Assembly: GCA_024636595.1 (NCBI GenBank) | Contig: JAGXGT010000002.1 | Span: 1 to 17,972, forward strand | Origin: Sphingomonadales bacterium | GTDB lineage: Bacteria > Pseudomonadota > Alphaproteobacteria > Sphingomonadales > Sphingomonadaceae | Direction: 5' to 3' | Length of the DNA: 17,972 nucleotides | Shown: positions 15,320 through 17,972 of the stretch, piece after piece | Layout: the number at the start of each line of letters is the position of its first letter | How positions within the stretch are numbered: position 1 is the first letter of the stretch | The notes under the pieces: model-generated | Told to the model about the DNA's origin: nothing | What the model saw: the letters and a program-made list of their open reading frames with translations, nothing else | The model's database searches: none | Program-made: the position numbers and the translations under genes

Positions 15320-15615
15320 TAGAGCCTCCCTGGGGTAAAGCTGACTTCGTAGAGCTCGGCCATTTCAAAATAGCCTGAGATTTTCGTCCATGCCCGGCGG
15401 AGATGTCCGGCCCGTTGGACGGTGGCGGTGCGATCAAAACAGACCTTCTCTCCAAACGACACCATGATCGGTTCGCCGTGAACCTGCACTCTGTCGCCGG
15501 GATAGATATGCAGGTTGCCTGCCAACTCCACATGAGCGTGAAAATGGTCCGGGCTTTGTTCGATTTCCACCCGGCAGCTGGTATCGAATGTTTTGGAAGA
15601 GAATAAGCCGGTCAT
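15319..15615 (-). CDS. bciE: Small protein between puhC and acsF; likely BciE, auxiliary subunit of the aerobic cyclase
   Basis: 98 residues, soluble by composition, with an N-terminal beta-rich part (VEIEQSPDHFHAHVEL, then IYPGDRVQVHGEPI) and a basic helical part (AGHLRRAWTKISGYFEMAEL). Alphaproteobacterial AcsF needs a small partner called BciE, encoded next to acsF; this ORF has the right position and size. Its ATG overlaps the puhC' stop (ATGA) and its stop overlaps the acsF ATG (TAATG), so it is translated as part of the same run. I call it from position plus general sequence character, not from a firmly remembered motif. If wrong, it is an unnamed puh-operon protein. Confidence 0.68.
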   Translation of the reverse strand: MTGLFSSKTFDTSCRVEIEQSPDHFHAHVELAGNLHIYPGDRVQVHGEPIMVSFGEKVCFDRTATVQRAGHLRRAWTKISGYFEMAELYEVSFTPGRL

Positions 15616-15824
15616 GAACGAGAATCCTTCAACATTGCGGCAAAAGTCGCACTATGATCCGAGCCAAAGCCGTGAATTTCCGCTTCCTGCCCGGTCTGTG
15701 GATCGCTGAGCGACAAAGCGCCATTTTCCCACAATGTGAGTTTGAATGGCGGCTCGGAACCAATATGGGCGGCGGCGCGAACCTTCGCCATGCGCCGCAT
15801 TGTTGCACGGACTATGCCGGAGAG
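15612..15824 (-). pseudogene. puhC: C-terminal remnant of photosynthetic complex assembly protein PuhC
   Basis: About 70 codons ending in a TGA that overlaps the bciE start. The readable part (SGIVRATMRRMAKVRA, PPFKLTLWENGALSLSDPQT, HGFGSDHSATFAAMLK) matches the C-terminal third to half of PuhC, an assembly protein for the reaction-centre/LH1 complex that is normally about 150 residues with an N-terminal membrane anchor. Upstream in the same frame a TGA stands at 15825-15827. Beyond it a short stretch (GKTVFLHLGQ) may still be PuhC-like, but no membrane anchor follows; instead the DNA codes for another protein on the opposite strand. A short product from an internal ATG (15800) is possible but would lack the anchor. 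It is most likely a truncated gene at a rearrangement point. Confidence 0.72.
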
Positions 15825-16532
15825 TCAGCCGCACCGCTGCCCAAGGTGGAGAAAGACGGTTTTTCCGTTAACACCTATAACTTGATCTCCGACAGTGGAA
15901 CACAACTCCAATGCAGGGATGAATGGCTCAGGCCACATTGGACAGGAACGAATGAACGCAATACCGGCACCCATTTTTTTGGGGCGTGCGCCGAACAATA
16001 TCCGCAAGAGTTTCCAGTCACCCCCTATCGTCAGGCGATGAAAAAGATTGAGCAGGCTTCGTCCGAAATAGCGGAGGACGTGAAAGCATTTACCCCGGTT
16101 TTGGTCCCGCGCACGACCGGCCCGCACAAGAAAATTGGCTTCACCGTTCTTTCGAGACAGGGCGCCATGTTCCTTGATCCGGACGAGCCGGACATCATGG
16201 CGGAGAACATCATCCACGAAAATGCCCATGTGAAGTTGCGCTACATGCAGTTGGTCGATCCCATTCTGGAGGATTTTTATGCACAGGATGAGGTGGAAAG
16301 ATTTGCTGTCCCATGGCGTCCCGATCCGCGACCTTTGGCAGGAATATTGGAAGGAGCCTATGTCTTCTCCAATGTTCTTGATCACAGACGAAAGGCAGAT
16401 GCTGCTCATGGAAGCGTAGAGGAACTGGAGAACGATATCGAAGGTGCGATAGAGATCTTGGCCAAGCACGGCAAATTTACGGGATCCGGACGGGTATTTT
16501 TGGATGAACTGGCGGATTGGCGTGGCCGCTAG
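15765..16532 (+). CDS. HExxH-motif peptide-modification (aKG-HExxH hydroxylase-like) protein, probably 5'-truncated
   Basis: The frame is open from an ATG at 15654, but its first 57 or so codons are antisense to the puhC remnant, so the true start is unresolved. I give the nearer ATG (15765); a GTG at 15846 lies nearer the recognisable part. The C-terminal 170 residues carry NIIHENAHVKLRYMQLVDP (HExxH at 16215-16229) and FAVPWRPDPRPLAGILEGAYVF, the pattern of HExxH putative peptide-modification proteins, a family that includes 2-oxoglutarate-dependent peptide beta-hydroxylases and often sits in RiPP clusters. No precursor peptide or other RiPP enzyme is visible. Members are usually longer at the N-terminus, which fits loss of the 5' end at the junction with puhC. 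No clear Shine-Dalgarno precedes either ATG. Whether it is expressed or active is uncertain. Confidence 0.6.
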   Translation: MGGGANLRHAPHCCTDYAGESAAPLPKVEKDGFSVNTYNLISDSGTQLQCRDEWLRPHWTGTNERNTGTHFFGACAEQYPQEFPVTPYRQAMKKIEQASSEIAEDVKAFTPVLVPRTTGPHKKIGFTVLSRQGAMFLDPDEPDIMAENIIHENAHVKLRYMQLVDPILEDFYAQDEVERFAVPWRPDPRPLAGILEGAYVFSNVLDHRRKADAAHGSVEELENDIEGAIEILAKHGKFTGSGRVFLDELADWRGR

Positions 16533-16620
16533 CTGTGAATGGCAAAGATTCAATCGAACCTGATCAGTCTAAACGTCGATAGCTTTGGCCACTATCGCGA
16601 ATTCAGCGCCACACAGCTAG
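16529..16620. repeat. Nested inverted repeats between convergent genes
   Basis: A perfect 9-bp inverted repeat (CTAGCTGTG at 16529-16537, CACAGCTAG at 16612-16620) encloses a second one (CGATAG at 16577-16582, CTATCG at 16592-16597). The first arm overlaps the stop of the HExxH gene; the second ends ten bases before the L,D-transpeptidase stop. No T-run follows, so it is not a standard terminator. It may be a small structured spacer or the relic of a tiny inserted element. Confidence 0.35.
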
Positions 16621-16630
16621 TCACCAGCAA

Positions 16631-17788
16631 TTATACGGCGCAGCGCGTCCCGCCATTCTGCTGCGCCAATTGCAGGAGATCGCGGTTATAGACATCCGGA
16701 AAATAGCGAACACCGCTATTTTCTGAATCCTCTGCCGTAAAATAGGCGATATAAACCGGGATCGGCTTGGCCAAAGACAGTTTTGTAGTTTCCCGGCTGG
16801 CCAATATAGCGTCGACCTGCTCTTCGGTCGCCGATCCCTCCAGCAAAGTCTTTGCCAGGTCGATTGCTCCGCCGACCCGGATACAGCCATGGCTGAAGGT
16901 TCGTACGGGTTCTGAAAACAGGTTTTTGTTGGGCGTGTCATGCAAATAGATGCTGTATGGATTTGGCATGACCAGTTTCATCTGGCCCAGAGCATTGCCG
17001 GGTCCGGGGCGCTGCCTGTACCGACCATTCTGAACGACATAACCTTTTCGCCTCGCCGTCGCCGGATGGTTGCGCACCAGCGATCCGATGCTCTCCGCGA
17101 CGATGGATGTGGGAATTTCCCACCAGGGATTCAGGATAACGCCGCTTACCATGGCGTCAAAAATCGGCGTAGGCGACTTGGTCTTGCCAACGATGTTTGG
17201 CCATGTCCGGATTTTCTTGTCCTTTTCCCAGAGGGTCACCTCAAAACTGGCAGCGTTTACCAGCAGATATTTGTCTCCCATCACCAGCGGCATCCAGCGC
17301 CAGCGTTCCAGATTGACCGCCAGTGTGGCGCGTTTTTCATCATCGGTTTCCACTGCATAGGCTTCGCGCAGCGCCCGATATTGCGGATTGCGGGGCCGCA
17401 ACGCGGCAAAATAGGCAGGAAGGTCGTCGTGAACCAATGCCTTTAGCAACAATTGCTGCGTATCAATATAGCGGTCATCGCTATCGATATGCCATTTCGA
17501 TCTGGCCGAGGCGGGAGAACAACCCTCAAGATAGGCCATCATCAACTCGTTCGCAGCGGCTGTAGCGAGGCGCGAACGGCGATCGGGATCGGTCGCGGAA
17601 TTGGGTTGGCTAAAATCCGTGATGTTGCAGCGTTCCAGACCCTCGGATGGACGAGCATCCACCAGTCGCTGCAATTGCGCTAATTGCGATTGGGTCCAGA
17701 TCAGATAATTGTCCGCTTGATCTTCTGTCTGGGCGAAAACCGAGGTCGAAAGCAGCACTCCGCCCAAGATAGCTAATAATATTCTCAT
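16631..17788 (-). CDS. L,D-transpeptidase (YkuD domain, YcbB-like)
   Basis: 385 residues with a signal peptide (MRILLAILGGVLLSTSVFA). The catalytic YkuD domain spans about residues 172-330: it opens with KYLLVNAASFEVTLWEKD, carries PWWEIPTSI, a conserved His in YLHDTPNK (His283), and the active-site motif FSHGCIRVGG with Cys302. LERWRWMP just before it is typical of the YcbB-type subgroup. The N-terminal 160 residues form a mostly helical region; I see no clear peptidoglycan-binding repeat. The enzyme would act in the periplasm, making 3-3 cross-links in peptidoglycan or attaching proteins to it. Active-site residues are complete. The start has AGAGGGG a few bases upstream. It is convergent with the HExxH gene and divergent from a Tat-signal protein whose start is 87 bases away. 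Confidence 0.92.
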   Translation of the reverse strand: MRILLAILGGVLLSTSVFAQTEDQADNYLIWTQSQLAQLQRLVDARPSEGLERCNITDFSQPNSATDPDRRSRLATAAANELMMAYLEGCSPASARSKWHIDSDDRYIDTQQLLLKALVHDDLPAYFAALRPRNPQYRALREAYAVETDDEKRATLAVNLERWRWMPLVMGDKYLLVNAASFEVTLWEKDKKIRTWPNIVGKTKSPTPIFDAMVSGVILNPWWEIPTSIVAESIGSLVRNHPATARRKGYVVQNGRYRQRPGPGNALGQMKLVMPNPYSIYLHDTPNKNLFSEPVRTFSHGCIRVGGAIDLAKTLLEGSATEEQVDAILASRETTKLSLAKPIPVYIAYFTAEDSENSGVRYFPDVYNRDLLQLAQQNGGTRCAV

Positions 17789-17825
17789 GCGTCCCCTCTC
17801 CAGGCTAAAGGCAGCTCCGACAATC

Positions 17826-17837
17826 AGTATTAATACT
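17826..17837. promoter_or_regulatory. 12-bp palindrome in the divergent promoter region
   Basis: AGTATTAATACT is perfectly self-complementary and is centred in the 87-base gap between two divergent genes. Such a site could be an operator for a dimeric regulator or part of AT-rich promoter DNA. No regulator is assigned. Confidence 0.35.
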
Positions 17838-17875
17838 TAATCCCCGGTACAGGAAAAAACTGCTATCACTGAAGG

Positions 17876-17972
17876 ATGAGAAGAAGAAATTTTCTTACCG
17901 TCGGCCTGCTGGGCATCACCGGGGCGGCTTATGGCTTCGGCTCCCGGTCGCTGGCGGCGAGCAGGGAGGTGA
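17876..17972 (+). CDS. N-terminus of a Tat-exported protein, 3' end outside window
   Basis: An ATG at 17876, six bases after an in-frame TGA, opens a frame that runs to the window end (32 codons). It begins with a twin-arginine signal (MRRRNFLTVGLLGITGAAYG), so the product is probably exported folded. Nothing of the mature protein is visible. Beside L,D-transpeptidases of this kind, Tat-exported cell-wall proteins such as YcbK-type peptidases or a second transpeptidase are found, but that is only a guess from context. No good Shine-Dalgarno is seen; GAAGG lies directly against the ATG. Confidence 0.6.
   Translation, partial: MRRRNFLTVGLLGITGAAYGFGSRSLAASREV

Noticed and set aside
15825..16553. 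242-codon open frame on the minus strand
   Set aside because: Mostly antisense to the HExxH gene. Only its last codons, just before the TGA at 15825, might be old puhC sequence; that is noted under the junction finding.
1..17972. CRISPR arrays, insertion sequences, rRNA genes, transposases
   Set aside because: No spaced direct-repeat array, transposase motif or rRNA-like sequence was seen on either strand.

Overview
The window looks like the chromosome of an alphaproteobacterium of the Sphingomonadales type, from a lineage with aerobic anoxygenic phototrophy. The main reason is a block of photosynthesis genes in the order known from that group: a minus-strand run puhC'-bciE-acsF-puhE-hemA, converging on a cytochrome c gene, with a BciA-type 8-vinyl reductase nearby. 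The identification is from protein motifs and gene order read by eye; no database search was run.

Layout. (1) 1-2048: the 3' part of a tannase/feruloyl-esterase gene and a Tat-exported esterase, both on plus. (2) 2049-2667: a gene-poor stretch with what looks like a decayed minus-strand reading frame, a tandem GGGGTCCCA repeat and, at 2588-2633, a 46-nt copy of the 3' part of a tRNA-Lys(UUU) gene with no 5' half. This is the usual form of the distal attachment site of a tRNA-targeting genomic island. The esterase genes would then lie on the island, and everything to the right would be the older chromosome. (3) 2668-3393: an EcsC-family protein on minus. (4) 3723-10148: a plus-strand run with an exported FecR/TPR/beta-barrel protein, a directly abutting CHASE2 class III cyclase, a possible 29-codon ORF, and bciA. 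(5) 10222-11503: a DUF3422 membrane protein gene broken by one extra A in an A5 run. (6) 11543-12200: a pair of PpsR/CrtJ-like operators, a lipoprotein cytochrome c gene and a strong bidirectional terminator. (7) 12201-15824: hemA, puhE, acsF, bciE and the 3' end of puhC, all on minus and tightly coupled. (8) 15825-16630: a rearrangement junction where puhC is cut and a HExxH peptide-hydroxylase-like gene, itself probably lacking its 5' end, starts in the opposite direction. (9) 16631-17972: an L,D-transpeptidase on minus and the first codons of a divergent Tat-exported protein.

How the parts fit. HemA makes 5-aminolevulinate, AcsF with BciE closes ring E of the bacteriochlorophyll precursor, BciA reduces the 8-vinyl group, and PuhC and PuhE help assemble the reaction centre/light-harvesting complex. 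The cytochrome c probably returns electrons to the reaction centre. The cluster is split at puhC. Its usual upstream partners (puhB, puhA, lhaA, bchM and others) are not in this window, so either the cluster has been cut in two or phototrophy is being lost.

The least familiar arrangement is the abutting pair of a FecR/TPR/outer-membrane barrel protein and a CHASE2 cyclase. It suggests an envelope-sensing module wired to cyclic-nucleotide synthesis, with a bacteriochlorophyll gene directly downstream.
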